A stretch of DNA of 64,000 nt. It comes from Stenotrophomonas sp. SAU14A_NAIMI4_8 (GTDB taxonomy: Bacteria; Pseudomonadota; Gammaproteobacteria; Xanthomonadales; Xanthomonadaceae). A program made the translations under genes and the position numbers. A model generated the notes under the pieces. The model was not told the origin of the DNA. It searched no databases and saw nothing but the letters and a program-made list of their open reading frames with translations. Shown piece after piece: positions 13,245 through 21,685 of the stretch. Within the stretch, counting starts at the first letter, position 1, and each line of letters opens with the position of its first letter. The DNA is taken from NCBI RefSeq assembly GCF_003086695.1, contig NZ_CP025999.1, forward strand, positions 3,858,344 to 3,922,343, in the 5' to 3' direction.

Positions 13245-13264
13245 TGCGCCGCCGGAGCGGCGCA
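13245..13264 (-). other. stem-loop in the atpE-atpF gap
   Basis: TGCGCCGC pairs exactly with GCGGCGCA over a four-base loop. It lies 31 bp before the atpF start codon in the transcribed leader between atpE and atpF. There is no U tract. Confidence 0.6.
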
Positions 13265-13282
13265 CCCGGACCTTCATCCGAA

Positions 13283-13304
13283 ACCGGGTGCATCAGCACC
13301 CGGT
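13283..13304 (-). other. second stem-loop in the atpE-atpF gap
   Basis: ACCGGGTGC pairs with GCACCCGGT (nine perfect pairs, four-base loop), 18 bp after the atpE stop. With the neighbouring hairpin it would protect the 3' side of the atpE message, which must be made in large excess because each complex needs many c subunits (inference). Confidence 0.6.
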
Positions 13305-13321
13305 CGTCTCAAACCGCTGTA

Positions 13322-13642
<321 letters not shown>

Positions 13643-13700
13643 CTAAGTTGCTAAGGGTGATGAAACGGATGAAGGTTGAAACGCGTTGAAGCTTGGAACT

Positions 13701-14501
13701 TTAGTGAGCGTCTTCCGACAGGCTCAGGTACACGATCGACAGCATCATGAAGATGAAGGCCTGCAGCGGGATCACCAGCAGGTGGAACAGCATCCAGCCA
13801 AGGCCGAACGCACCACCGGCAATGGCACCGAAGAAACCGGCACCACCCAGCACCCAGATCAGCAGGAACACGATTTCGCCGCCGAACATGTTGCCGAACA
13901 GTCGCATCGCCAGCGAGATCGGCTTGCTCAGCCACTCGACGATGTTGAGGATCAGGTTGAACGGCATCATCCACTTGCCGAACGGCGCCGTCAGGAATTC
14001 CTTGATGAAACCGCCCAGGCCCTTCGCACGCAGGGCGAAGAACAGCATCAGGAAGAACACGCTGAAGGCCATGCCCAGGGTGGCGTTGACGTCAGCGGTC
14101 GGCACCGGCTTCCAGTAGTGGATACCGGCCATTTCCAGCGGCTTGGCGATGAAATCGGCCGGGATCATCTTCAGCAGATTCATCAGCAGAATCCAGAAGA
14201 AGATGGTGATGGCGATCGGCGTGACCAGCTTGCTCTTGCCGTGGTAGGTGTCCTTGGCCTGGCGGTCGACGAACTCCAGGCAGATTTCCACGAAGGCCTG
14301 CCACTTGCCCGGCACGCCGGCGGTGGCCTTGCGGGTGCCCAGCCAGAACGCGACCACGATCACCAGGCCCATCAGGACCGCGGTGAGGAACGTATCGACG
14401 TGGATGTGCCAGAACATCCCTTCGCCGTTACCGACCGGGGCGGTCAGGTTCTGCAGGTGATGCTGGATGTAGCTGGTAGGGGTTAGAGCCTCGCCCGCCA
14501 T
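13701..14501 (-). CDS. atpB: F1F0 ATP synthase subunit a
   Basis: 266 aa polytopic proton-channel subunit. Conserved landmarks are the N-terminal HHLQNL region, the essential arginine in PISLAMRLFGNMFGGEIV, and the final helix FHLLVIPLQAFIFMMLSIVYLSLSEDAH, which closely matches E. coli (..QAFIFMVLTIVYLSMA). It follows atpI by 31 bp and precedes atpE by 73 bp. Confidence 0.97.
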   Translation of the reverse strand: MAGEALTPTSYIQHHLQNLTAPVGNGEGMFWHIHVDTFLTAVLMGLVIVVAFWLGTRKATAGVPGKWQAFVEICLEFVDRQAKDTYHGKSKLVTPIAITIFFWILLMNLLKMIPADFIAKPLEMAGIHYWKPVPTADVNATLGMAFSVFFLMLFFALRAKGLGGFIKEFLTAPFGKWMMPFNLILNIVEWLSKPISLAMRLFGNMFGGEIVFLLIWVLGGAGFFGAIAGGAFGLGWMLFHLLVIPLQAFIFMMLSIVYLSLSEDAH

Positions 14502-14532
14502 GTGTCCGGAACCTTCGTTAATTGAATTTTTG

Positions 14533-14910
14533 TCAACGCCTGGCCATGGCCAGGACCTGGAACATCAAACCGACGGCGATACCGGCCAGCAGCGCCAATG
14601 CAGGCAGCTTGAAGACCAGGAACCCCACCAGCAGGACGCCGAAAACCACGACCCACTTGGCGACAATCGCGACAATCAGCCGCGCCATCGCCGAACCCGC
14701 TGCCACCGCCCCACCACTGAGCGCCATCCGTGCCGCGACCCAGCCACCGGCCGAGATCGCCACCCCGGACGCCAGGGCGCCAAGGGCGTACTTCGGCCCT
14801 ACCAGGAGGAAGGCCAGAGCCAGCACAGCGACTGCAGCCAGCGGGTAGACCGCGGCGCGCAGCATCAGTCGCCGACCCGCTTCAACGGAGTTCAGCACAG
14901 GACGTCCCAC
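14533..14910 (-). CDS. atpI: ATP synthase protein I (AtpI-like)
   Basis: 125 aa small membrane protein with four helices (about 20-38, 42-60, 80-96, 100-118). It is the first gene of the operon, as expected for the accessory protein AtpI, which helps assemble the c ring. The start is GTG at 14910 (GTGGGACGTCCT). No strong ribosome-binding site precedes it, in keeping with the low expression known for atpI elsewhere. Sequence identity to AtpI families is weak, so the call rests on position, size and topology. Confidence 0.82.
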   Translation of the reverse strand: MGRPVLNSVEAGRRLMLRAAVYPLAAVAVLALAFLLVGPKYALGALASGVAISAGGWVAARMALSGGAVAAGSAMARLIVAIVAKWVVVFGVLLVGFLVFKLPALALLAGIAVGLMFQVLAMARR

Positions 14911-14969
14911 GTGGTTACAAGTGAATGGCTGAGGCCGCTAAAACAGGGGGTGCCTCATCGAGCCGCCAA

Positions 14970-14999
14970 ATTATAGCAATGGGACAATTTGCGAGACAA
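14970..14999 (-). promoter_or_regulatory. housekeeping promoter of the atp operon
   Basis: On the minus strand TTGTCT (14999-14994), an 18-base spacer and a perfect TATAAT (14975-14970). A start near 14963 would leave a leader of about 50 nt before atpI. Confidence 0.7.
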
Positions 15000-15124
15000 C
15001 CGCTGCCTGTTCATCCCGGAAGCCGCAAGTTGCGGGAACGGCAGGTTTTTTACGGCCCAGCAGGGGGACAATGGCGTCCGCCGCATGCTGCAGCGCAGCG
15101 TATTGAACTTTGGTCGCACGGCCG

Positions 15125-15152
15125 GGAACTTTCCCGCGCGCCTGCAGTCTGA
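15125..15152 (+). promoter_or_regulatory. sigma-E (RpoE)-type promoter
   Basis: GGAACTT (15125-15131), 16 bases, then TCTGA (15148-15152). This matches the classic gammaproteobacterial sigma-E promoter in both boxes and in spacing. It points right, with no coding gene until 15363. Confidence 0.65.
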
Positions 15153-15157
15153 CCTTT

Positions 15158-15243
15158 CGACCTGCCTGCTGCACTTCCTCGTCGATGCTCCGCCCTGCAG
15201 GTCCCAGGATGGCCCCGAAGCGCGCTCCGGGGCCATCTTCTTT
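15158..15243 (+). ncRNA. candidate RpoE-dependent small RNA (about 86 nt)
   Basis: The predicted transcript starts about six bases after the sigma-E -10 box and ends at a rho-independent terminator (15209-15243). Its 5' part can fold by pairing GACCTGC (15159-15165) with GCAGGTC (15197-15203). The loop between them is C/U rich, with CTTCCTCG and GCTCCGCCC, i.e. complementary to purine-rich ribosome-binding sites. The 3' part is the terminator hairpin followed by CTTCTTT, the usual Hfq-binding form. No convincing reading frame or ribosome site is present. In enterobacteria sigma-E drives MicA and RybB, sRNAs that repress porin mRNAs; a like role here is inference. The exact 5' end is unproven. 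Confidence 0.55.
15209..15243 (+). terminator. orphan plus-strand rho-independent terminator
   Basis: ATGGCCCCG pairs exactly with CGGGGCCAT around a self-complementary AGCGCGCT core, then CTTCTTT. No plus-strand gene lies upstream (the atp genes are on the other strand), so it implies an unannotated transcript. Confidence 0.65.
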
Positions 15244-15362
15244 GCAACGTCATGACCGCGCTGAACCGTCCACGCAACGTGGACCATACGTTCACGTAGG
15301 GTGGACGCGCGCGTCCGGCACAGTGGCCTTCATCCCGAATGAACCACCGCAAGGACTTTCTG

Positions 15363-16181
15363 ATGCGCTCCGTACCCACCCTGCTCGCCCTCTCGCTGCT
15401 CGCCGCCGGCGCCTCCTTCGCTTCGTCCGCCCATGCTGCGGAAGGCGATGACCGCTTCGCCCTGCGCCTGGGTGCGATGAACATCGATTCGGACAACACG
15501 CTGCGTGGCCAGACCAACGTGGCCGGCCAGGACATCGGCTTCTCCGAGGACTTCAAGCTGGGCGGCAAGGAATGGGAACCGCGCATCGACGGCATGTTCC
15601 GCATCAGCGACCGCCAGCGCCTGCTGTTCAACTACTTCAAATACGACAAGGACCGCCGCGAGACGCTGGGCCAAGACATCACGTTCGGTGACGTCAACGT
15701 GCCGGCCGACAGCTTCGTCAAGGCCGAACTGAAGTACCAGGTGGCCAGCCTGGTGTACGACTACTCGGTGGTGGACACCGAAAAGTTCGACCTGGGCCTG
15801 CAGCTGGGTGCCGAGTACGCCAAGGTGAGCACCAAGGGCTATGCCGATCTGGGCACCGTGTACGAAGGCCAGTTCCTGGATGAGAAGGCTGACGGCGTGG
15901 CGCCGGTGGTCGGTGCGCGGCTGAGCTTCACCCCCTCTGAAAAGTGGATGATCACCCTGCAGGGCCAGTACCTGAACACCCGCTGGGGCAGCTTCGATGA
16001 CTACAAGGGCGACCTGAGCCGCGCCAATGCCATCGTTGATTACCGCTTCACCGACAACTTCGGCGTGTTCGCCGGCTACGACTGGTTCAAGCTGGACGTG
16101 GACCAGAAGGGCAGCGACGGCACCATCGGCCTGAAGCAGGAATTCAAGGGCCCGGTGGCCGGTATCAGCGTCAGCTTCTAA
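15363..16181 (+). CDS. outer-membrane beta-barrel protein
   Basis: 272 aa. The signal peptide is MRSVPTLLALSLLAAGASFASSAHA, cleaved before AEGDDRFALRLG. The mature part alternates polar and apolar residues with periodic aromatic strands (RISDRQRLLFNYFKYDKD, FDLGLQLGAEYAKV, WMITLQGQYLNTRW, FGVFAGYDWFKLDV) and ends in VAGISVSF: a C-terminal Phe, the BAM-recognition signal of outer-membrane barrels. About ten to twelve strands are likely. The ATG at 15363 has AAGGA seven bases upstream and is preferred to one at 15339. Function unknown. Two perfect hairpins (15269-15285, and GGACGCGCGCGTCC near 15312) precede it, and a strong terminator follows. Confidence 0.85.
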   Translation: MRSVPTLLALSLLAAGASFASSAHAAEGDDRFALRLGAMNIDSDNTLRGQTNVAGQDIGFSEDFKLGGKEWEPRIDGMFRISDRQRLLFNYFKYDKDRRETLGQDITFGDVNVPADSFVKAELKYQVASLVYDYSVVDTEKFDLGLQLGAEYAKVSTKGYADLGTVYEGQFLDEKADGVAPVVGARLSFTPSEKWMITLQGQYLNTRWGSFDDYKGDLSRANAIVDYRFTDNFGVFAGYDWFKLDVDQKGSDGTIGLKQEFKGPVAGISVSF

Positions 16182-16206
16182 GCGTTACCGCTCTCTCTCT
16201 CACTCC

Positions 16207-16243
16207 AACGCGGCGCCCGGGCAACCAGGCGCCGCGTTTTTTG
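16207..16243 (+). terminator. rho-independent terminator
   Basis: ACGCGGCGCC pairs with GGCGCCGCGT over a ten-base loop and is followed by TTTTTT. It ends the barrel-protein gene. Confidence 0.92.
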
Positions 16244-16324
16244 TGTTCCCGTGCAGAACGCGTGGCTGATGGTGTGTCGGGCGCGGGCTGTGGAGGGCGC
16301 GGCTTTCTGTCCGCCGAAAGCCGA

Positions 16325-16431
16325 GCCGCGTCGCGGGTGGCAGGCATTCGGGCAAATTCAAGGAGGAGGCTGGCGCCGCCAGGCGGCGGCCGGGGGACAT
16401 TTGCCGGAATGCCTGCCACCCGCGGCGCGGC
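16325..16431. repeat. long imperfect inverted repeat (33-nt arms)
   Basis: The arms at 16325-16357 and 16399-16431 pair with only two mismatches around a 41-nt G/C-rich loop. The core of the left arm reads GCGGGTGGCAGGCATTCG. It is not of the GTAG type and lies in the 348-bp gap between the barrel gene and lpd, between two terminators. No reading frame with coding character was seen. Confidence 0.75.
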
Positions 16432-16480
16432 CCCGACCCTCGCCGCAGCGGCAAACGAAGCCCCACGCATGATTCAGGCA

Positions 16481-16510
16481 ACAAAAAACCCGGCTTTCGC
16501 CGGGCTTTTG
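16481..16510 (-). terminator. rho-independent terminator of lpd
   Basis: On the minus strand CCCGGC-GAAA-GCCGGG is followed by TTTTTTG, 20 bp after the lpd stop. The reverse side also carries a T tract (GCTTTTGTTT), so it can act both ways. Confidence 0.9.
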
Positions 16511-16529
16511 TTTACAGCGCGCGAGCGCG

Positions 16530-18338
16530 TTACTTCTTCTTCGGCATGTACAGATCGGTGATGGTGCCGTCGTAGATTTCCGAGGCCATCGCCACCGATT
16601 CACTCAGCGTCGGGTGCGCGTGGATGGTGTGGCCGATGTCTTCGGCTTCGGCACCCATTTCGATGGCCAGGCCGATTTCGGCCAGCAGGTCACCGGCATG
16701 CACGCCAACGATGGCACCACCGATGATGCGGTGGGTCTCTTCGTCGAAGATCAGCTTGGTGAAGCCTTCGGTACGGCCGATGCCGATCGCGCGGCCGCTG
16801 GCGGCCCACGGGAACTTGGCCACGCCGACCTTCAGGCCCTTGGCCTTGGCTTCGGTTTCGGTCACGCCCACCCAGGCGATTTCCGGGTTGGTGTAGGCCA
16901 CCGACGGAATCACGCGGGCGACCCATTCCTTCTTGTGGCCGGCAGCCACTTCGGCGGCCAGCTTGCCTTCGTGCGTGGCCTTGTGGGCCAGCATCGGGTT
17001 GCCGACGATATCGCCGATGGCAAAGATGTGCGGCACGTTGGTGCGCATCTGCCGATCGACCGGAATGAAACCGCGATCGGTGACCTGCACGCCGGCCTTT
17101 TCAGCATCGATCTTCTTGCCGTTCGGCGAGCGGCCCACGGCCACCAGCACGCGATCGAAGGTGCCCTGCGCCAATGCCGGCGCCTGGCCTTCCTCGGCCG
17201 CTTCGAAGGTGACGGTGATGCCCTTGGCATCGGCGGTGACGCCGGACGCCTTGGTCTTCAGGTGCACTTCAATGCCCTGCTTCTTCAGGCGGTCGGCCAG
17301 CGGCTTGACCAGGTCCTTGTCGGCGCCCGGCATCAGCTGGTCCATGAACTCGACCACGGTGACCTTGCTGCCCAACGCGCCATACACGGTGGCCATTTCC
17401 AGGCCGATGATGCCGCCGCCGACGACCAGCAGCGAGCCCGGCACTTCGGCCAGCTCCAGCGCGTCGGTGGAATCCATCACGCGCTTGTCGTCCCACGGGA
17501 AGTTCGGCAGCTTCACCGCCTGCGAACCGGCGGCGATGATGCACTTCTGGAAGCGCAGCAGCTGGGTGCTGCCGTCAGCGGCAGTGATTTCCAGCTCGTT
17601 GGCGGAAACGAACTTGCCCACGCCCTGCACGCTGCGGACCTTGCGCTGCTTGGCCATGCCGGCCAGGCCCTTGGTCAGCTGGTTGACCACCTTTTCCTTG
17701 TACTGGCGCAGCTTGTCCAGGGTGATGGTCGGCTTGCCGAACTCGACGCCGAAATCGCCGGCATGGGCCACTTCGTCGATGACCGCCGCAGCGTGCAGCA
17801 GCGCCTTGGACGGAATGCAGCCCACGTTGAGGCAGACGCCGCCGAGGCTGGCGTAACGCTCCACCAGCACCGTGTCCAGGCCGACGTCGGCGGCGCGGAA
17901 GGCGGCGGTGTAGCCGCCCGGGCCCGAGCCCAGCACGACCATTTCGCATTCGATGTCGGCCGGCTTGCCGCTGGACAGCGCCGGCTTCGGCGCCGCCGGC
18001 TCGGCCGGAGCGCGGTGCGACGGGGTCACCGGCGGCTTGCTGGCCGGGGCGGCCGCAGCCGGGGCCGGCGCGGCGGCCTTGGCCGGGGCTTCGGCGGCGC
18101 CTTCAGCGTCCAGCAGCACGACCACGGCGCCTTCGGACAGCGTGTCGCCCAGCTTGACCTTGATTTCCTTGACCACACCGGCGGCCGACGACGGCACTTC
18201 CAGGGTGGCCTTGTCCGATTCCAGGGTCACCAGGCCCTGGTCCTTCTTCACCGTGTCGCCGACGGCGACCAACACTTCGATCACCGGCACATCGCTGTAA
18301 TCGCCGATGTCGGGAACCTTGACTTCAATCGTGGCCAT
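16530..18338 (-). CDS. lpdA: dihydrolipoamide dehydrogenase (E3) with N-terminal lipoyl domain
   Basis: 602 aa. Residues 1-80 form a biotinyl/lipoyl domain (EVKVPDIGDYSDVPVIEVLV) with the lipoylation Lys in ESDKATLEVPS. An Ala/Pro linker (about 85-135) follows, then the flavin disulphide reductase: FAD loop VVLGSGPGGYTAAFRAAD, redox pair GGVCLNVGCIPSKAL, NAD loop VVGGGIIGLEMATVYGALG, and the dimer-interface His-Glu in HAHPTLSE. It reoxidises dihydrolipoamide in the pyruvate dehydrogenase complex. E3 with its own lipoyl domain is known in Neisseria, Xanthomonads and a few others. The ATG at 18338 has AGGA eight bases upstream. It lies 106 bp after aceF and is co-directional. Confidence 0.97.
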   Translation of the reverse strand: MATIEVKVPDIGDYSDVPVIEVLVAVGDTVKKDQGLVTLESDKATLEVPSSAAGVVKEIKVKLGDTLSEGAVVVLLDAEGAAEAPAKAAAPAPAAAAPASKPPVTPSHRAPAEPAAPKPALSSGKPADIECEMVVLGSGPGGYTAAFRAADVGLDTVLVERYASLGGVCLNVGCIPSKALLHAAAVIDEVAHAGDFGVEFGKPTITLDKLRQYKEKVVNQLTKGLAGMAKQRKVRSVQGVGKFVSANELEITAADGSTQLLRFQKCIIAAGSQAVKLPNFPWDDKRVMDSTDALELAEVPGSLLVVGGGIIGLEMATVYGALGSKVTVVEFMDQLMPGADKDLVKPLADRLKKQGIEVHLKTKASGVTADAKGITVTFEAAEEGQAPALAQGTFDRVLVAVGRSPNGKKIDAEKAGVQVTDRGFIPVDRQMRTNVPHIFAIGDIVGNPMLAHKATHEGKLAAEVAAGHKKEWVARVIPSVAYTNPEIAWVGVTETEAKAKGLKVGVAKFPWAASGRAIGIGRTEGFTKLIFDEETHRIIGGAIVGVHAGDLLAEIGLAIEMGAEAEDIGHTIHAHPTLSESVAMASEIYDGTITDLYMPKKK

Positions 18339-18444
18339 GGTGGTTTTCCTCGTGCCCGGCCGGGCGGGCCGGCGGGCTGTCACTGCATCTGTTCACGCGG
18401 CCGCGCCAGGGGCAGCGGCCGCACGGTGGGGGCGAAGCGCGGCC

Positions 18445-20151
18445 TTACAGCAGCACGCGGCGCATGTCGGCCAGTACCTGCGACAGGTACGTGGTGAAGC
18501 GTGCGGCCAGGGCGCCATCGATGACGCGGTGGTCGTAGCTCAGCGACAACGGCAGCATCAGCTTCGGCGCGAATTCCTTGCCATTCCAGACCGGCTGGAT
18601 GGAGGACTTGGACACGCCCAGGATGGCCACTTCCGGTGCATTGACGATCGGGGTGAACGCGGTGCCACCGATGCCGCCCAGCGAACTGATCGAGAAGCAG
18701 CCGCCGCTCATGTCGGCCGGGCCCAGCTTGCCGTCGCGCGCCTTCTTGGCCAGTTCGCCGGTTTCCTGCGCGATCTGCACCACGCCCTTCTTGTCCACGT
18801 CGCGGATGACCGGCACGACCAGGCCGTTCGGCGTATCGGCGGCAAAGCCGATGTGGAAGTACTTCTTCAGGGTCAGGTTTTCACCGCTGGCATCGAGCGA
18901 GGCGTTGAATTCCGGGAACTTCTTCAGTGCCGCGGCGCTGGCCTTGATCAGGAAGGCGAGCATGGTCAGCTTGATGCCGGCCTTCTCGTTCTCCTTGTTC
19001 AGCGCCACGCGCAGGCCTTCCAGGTCGGTGATGTCGGCCTGTTCGAACTGGGTGACGTGCGGAATCATGGCCCAGTTGCGGGCCAGGTTCGCGCCGGAGA
19101 TCTTCTTGATGCGCGACAGCGGCTGCACTTCGGTTTCGCCGAACTTGCTGAAGTCGACCTTCGGCCACGGCAGCAGGTTCAGGCCACCACCGGCGGGCAC
19201 GGCGGCACCGCCGGCAGCCGGCACGCCACCGCTGAGCGCGGCCTTGACGAACTTCTGCACGTCACCCTTGGTGATGCGGCCGCCCTTCTCGGTGCCGCTG
19301 ATCTGCAGCAGGTCCACGCCCAGTTCGCGGGCGAACACGCGCACGGCCGGGGTGGCATAGGGCACCTTGGCCGGCAGCACGCCATCGGCGTTGAACTGCA
19401 CCGGCGGGCTGGACGGCGCGCCTGCGGACGGGGTGGCGGCCTGGGCCGGCGCCGGGGCGCTGACCTGGGCCGGAGCCGGGGCAGCGGCCGGCGCGGCAGC
19501 CACCGGGGCCGGGGCAGCAGCGGCCGGAGCGGCGGCACCTTCGGCTTCGATGATGGCGACCACGGCACCCTGCGACAGGGTGTCGCCGACCTTGACCTTC
19601 AGTTCCTTGACCACGCCCGCCACCGAGGACGGCACTTCCATGGTGGCCTTGTCGCTTTCCAGCGTGACCAAACCCTGGTCCTTCTTCACCGTGTCGCCCA
19701 CGGCGACCAGCACTTCAATGACCGGGATGTCGGTGTAATCGCCGATGTCCGGCACCAGGGCTTCCACCGCACCGCCACTGGCGGCCGGGGCGGCCGGGGC
19801 AGCAGCGGCCGGGGCCGGCGCGCTCTGGGTGGCGGCGGCCGGGGCAGCGGCTTTGGCCGGGGCCGGGGCCGGGGCCGGGGCGGCAGCGGCGGGCTTGGCG
19901 GCTTCGCCTTCGGCCACTTCGATCAGCGCCACGACCTTGCCCTCGGACAGGTTGTCGCCGACCTTGACCTTGATTTCCTTGACCACACCGGCGACCGAGG
20001 ACGGGACTTCCATCGTGGCCTTGTCGCTTTCCAGCGTGACCAGGCCCTGGTCCTTCTTGACCGTATCGCCGACGGCGACAAGCACCTCGATTACCGGGAT
20101 ATCGCTGTAGTCACCGATATCGGGGACAAGTGCTTCCTTGATTTCGGCCAT
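18445..20151 (-). CDS. aceF: dihydrolipoamide acetyltransferase (E2 of pyruvate dehydrogenase)
   Basis: 568 aa. Two tandem lipoyl domains (about 1-80 and 122-200), each with ESDKATMEVPSSVAGVVKE, are joined by Ala/Pro-rich swivels. The E3/E1-binding domain follows (VPYATPAVRVFARELGVDLLQISGTEKGGRITKGDVQKFV, about 270-310). The acetyltransferase core ends with the catalytic SYDHRVIDGALAARF. It transfers the acetyl group to CoA. The start at 20151 gives MAEIKEALVPDIGDY; a longer reading frame to 20217 has no support. Upstream on this strand is an unrelated glycosylase gene, and aceE (E1) is not in the window, so the complex is split between loci. Confidence 0.97.
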   Translation of the reverse strand: MAEIKEALVPDIGDYSDIPVIEVLVAVGDTVKKDQGLVTLESDKATMEVPSSVAGVVKEIKVKVGDNLSEGKVVALIEVAEGEAAKPAAAAPAPAPAPAKAAAPAAATQSAPAPAAAAPAAPAASGGAVEALVPDIGDYTDIPVIEVLVAVGDTVKKDQGLVTLESDKATMEVPSSVAGVVKELKVKVGDTLSQGAVVAIIEAEGAAAPAAAAPAPVAAAPAAAPAPAQVSAPAPAQAATPSAGAPSSPPVQFNADGVLPAKVPYATPAVRVFARELGVDLLQISGTEKGGRITKGDVQKFVKAALSGGVPAAGGAAVPAGGGLNLLPWPKVDFSKFGETEVQPLSRIKKISGANLARNWAMIPHVTQFEQADITDLEGLRVALNKENEKAGIKLTMLAFLIKASAAALKKFPEFNASLDASGENLTLKKYFHIGFAADTPNGLVVPVIRDVDKKGVVQIAQETGELAKKARDGKLGPADMSGGCFSISSLGGIGGTAFTPIVNAPEVAILGVSKSSIQPVWNGKEFAPKLMLPLSLSYDHRVIDGALAARFTTYLSQVLADMRRVLL

Positions 20152-20318
20152 GGGGATAACTCCGGCAATCTGGTGTAGGGAAACGTCTATTGTGCGGCCA
20201 GCGGGGGCCAGCGCCAACCGTTACAGGTGTTTTCAGTACGCACGCCACCGGGACACGCTGTTGCCACGGGCCTGCGCGGGCTTCCAGTGGGTAGCGTATT
20301 GTCCCGTCGATGTCCGCT

Positions 20319-20867
20319 TCATGTCGCCAGTGCGTCGGCCACCGGCTGCCAGGCCTGGCGCAGGCGGGGCAAGGACCAGGCGGCATTGGCCGGGCTGGTG
20401 GAGGGCAAGGCCAGCACCGGCGGCGGCGCCACCAGCTGCGGCAGCACCCAGCGCCGGAAGGCCTGCGCCGCGGCGGCACCATTGCAGCCGATCAGCACCA
20501 GCGAAGGCAGGCCGGCGATCAACGCAGGCAGCGCATTGGGCACTTCGCTGCCACGCACGATGTCCGCATCCAGGCTGCCGCGCCGCTGGCATTGGCCGAT
20601 CACATCCCACAGCCCCACCCGCGCAGCGGCCAGCGCGTGCAGGCGCTGCGCGTAGGGCAGGTCCGCATCGAAACCGCACAGCGCGCCCAGCAGCGGCCAG
20701 AAACGATTGCGCGGGTGCGCGTAGTACTGCCGTTCCTGCAGCGATGCCACGCCCGGCATCGACCCCAGCAACAACACGCGACAGTCGTCGTTCACCTGCG
20801 CAGGAAAGCCGATGCACAGGTGTTCGACACTCACATCATCTACAACAGCATGAACATCACGCCGCAT
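20319..20867 (-). CDS. DNA-deoxyinosine glycosylase (uracil-DNA glycosylase superfamily)
   Basis: 182 aa from the ATG at 20867, which has AGGGG six bases upstream; a GTG at 20834 (172 codons) is an alternative. The fold signature is RVLLLGSMPGVASLQERQYYAHPRNRFWPLLGAL near the N terminus (a GxxPG substrate loop, then YYAHPRNRFW) and LIGCNGAAAAQAFRRW plus LPSTSPANAAW at the C-terminal side. This pattern is that of the hypoxanthine-DNA glycosylase branch of the UDG superfamily, which removes deaminated adenine from DNA. It is transcribed toward aceF but separated from it by 167 bp. Confidence 0.87.
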   Translation of the reverse strand: MRRDVHAVVDDVSVEHLCIGFPAQVNDDCRVLLLGSMPGVASLQERQYYAHPRNRFWPLLGALCGFDADLPYAQRLHALAAARVGLWDVIGQCQRRGSLDADIVRGSEVPNALPALIAGLPSLVLIGCNGAAAAQAFRRWVLPQLVAPPPVLALPSTSPANAAWSLPRLRQAWQPVADALAT

Positions 20868-21021
20868 CAAAAACCCCTTTGAAACAGCGCTTTCGCGCTG
20901 TTCGCTGAACAAGGACAACCATTTTTTAACGCGCGTCGGATTCGATTCATGTTGGGGCGACTACGGTGTGCTCGCCCCGCAACCGGGGGCCCAAAAACAA
21001 GAAACATCAGGAGATTCCCCC

Positions 21022-21657
21022 ATGCGCTCCATCCGTATTCTGAGCCTCGCCCTGCTGACTTCCGCCGCCTTTGCGCCGGCCGCTTTCGCCCAGGACAGCA
21101 GCAGCACCGACACCGCCTCGGGCAAGCATTTTGCCGTGGTTGGCGGGGTGACGCTGCTGCAGCCGAAGAACGATCCGATCGAAGGCGTGAAGAAGGTCGA
21201 TGGTGGCCCGGCGCCGACCGTCAGCTTCAGCTACTACGTCAACGACAACTGGGCCGTTGAACTGTGGGGCGCCGCCGACAAGTTCGACCACCGCGTGAAG
21301 GGTCCGGGCAATGCCCGCCTGGGCAGCGTCGAGCAGCAGCCGGTCGCACTGAGCGGCCAGTACCACTTCGGCCAGGCCGACAACGTGTTCCGTCCGTTCG
21401 TGGGCGTGGGCTACTTCCAGTCGGCCTTCAGCAATGAATCGCTGTCCGATGGCAGCACCTCGGACATCCGCCTGAAGGATGCCAAGGGCGTGATCGGCAC
21501 CGTCGGCGTGGACATGAACATCAATTCCACCTGGTTCGCTCGTGCCGACGCGCGCTACATGCGCTCGCGCCCGGACGTGAAGATCGATGGCGTGAAGGTG
21601 GGTGAAGCCAAGATCGACCCGTGGACCGTGGGCTTCGGTATCGGTGCCCGCTTCTAA
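21022..21657 (+). CDS. ompW: OmpW family outer-membrane protein
   Basis: 211 aa. The signal peptide is MRSIRILSLALLTSAAFAPAAFA with cleavage before QDSSS. The mature protein shows the eight-strand OmpW pattern: GKHFAVVGGVTLLQPK, PTVSFSYYVNDNWAVELWGA, PVALSGQYHFG, FRPFVGVGYFQSAFSNES, GVIGTVGVDMNINSTWFARADARYMRS and the C-terminal DPWTVGFGIGARF ending in Phe. OmpW forms a narrow hydrophobic channel and is often stress-regulated. CAGGAGA precedes the ATG at 21022. A terminator follows at 21686. Confidence 0.93.
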   Translation: MRSIRILSLALLTSAAFAPAAFAQDSSSTDTASGKHFAVVGGVTLLQPKNDPIEGVKKVDGGPAPTVSFSYYVNDNWAVELWGAADKFDHRVKGPGNARLGSVEQQPVALSGQYHFGQADNVFRPFVGVGYFQSAFSNESLSDGSTSDIRLKDAKGVIGTVGVDMNINSTWFARADARYMRSRPDVKIDGVKVGEAKIDPWTVGFGIGARF

Positions 21658-21685
21658 GCACGTACCCGCTTCACTGCAATAACGC

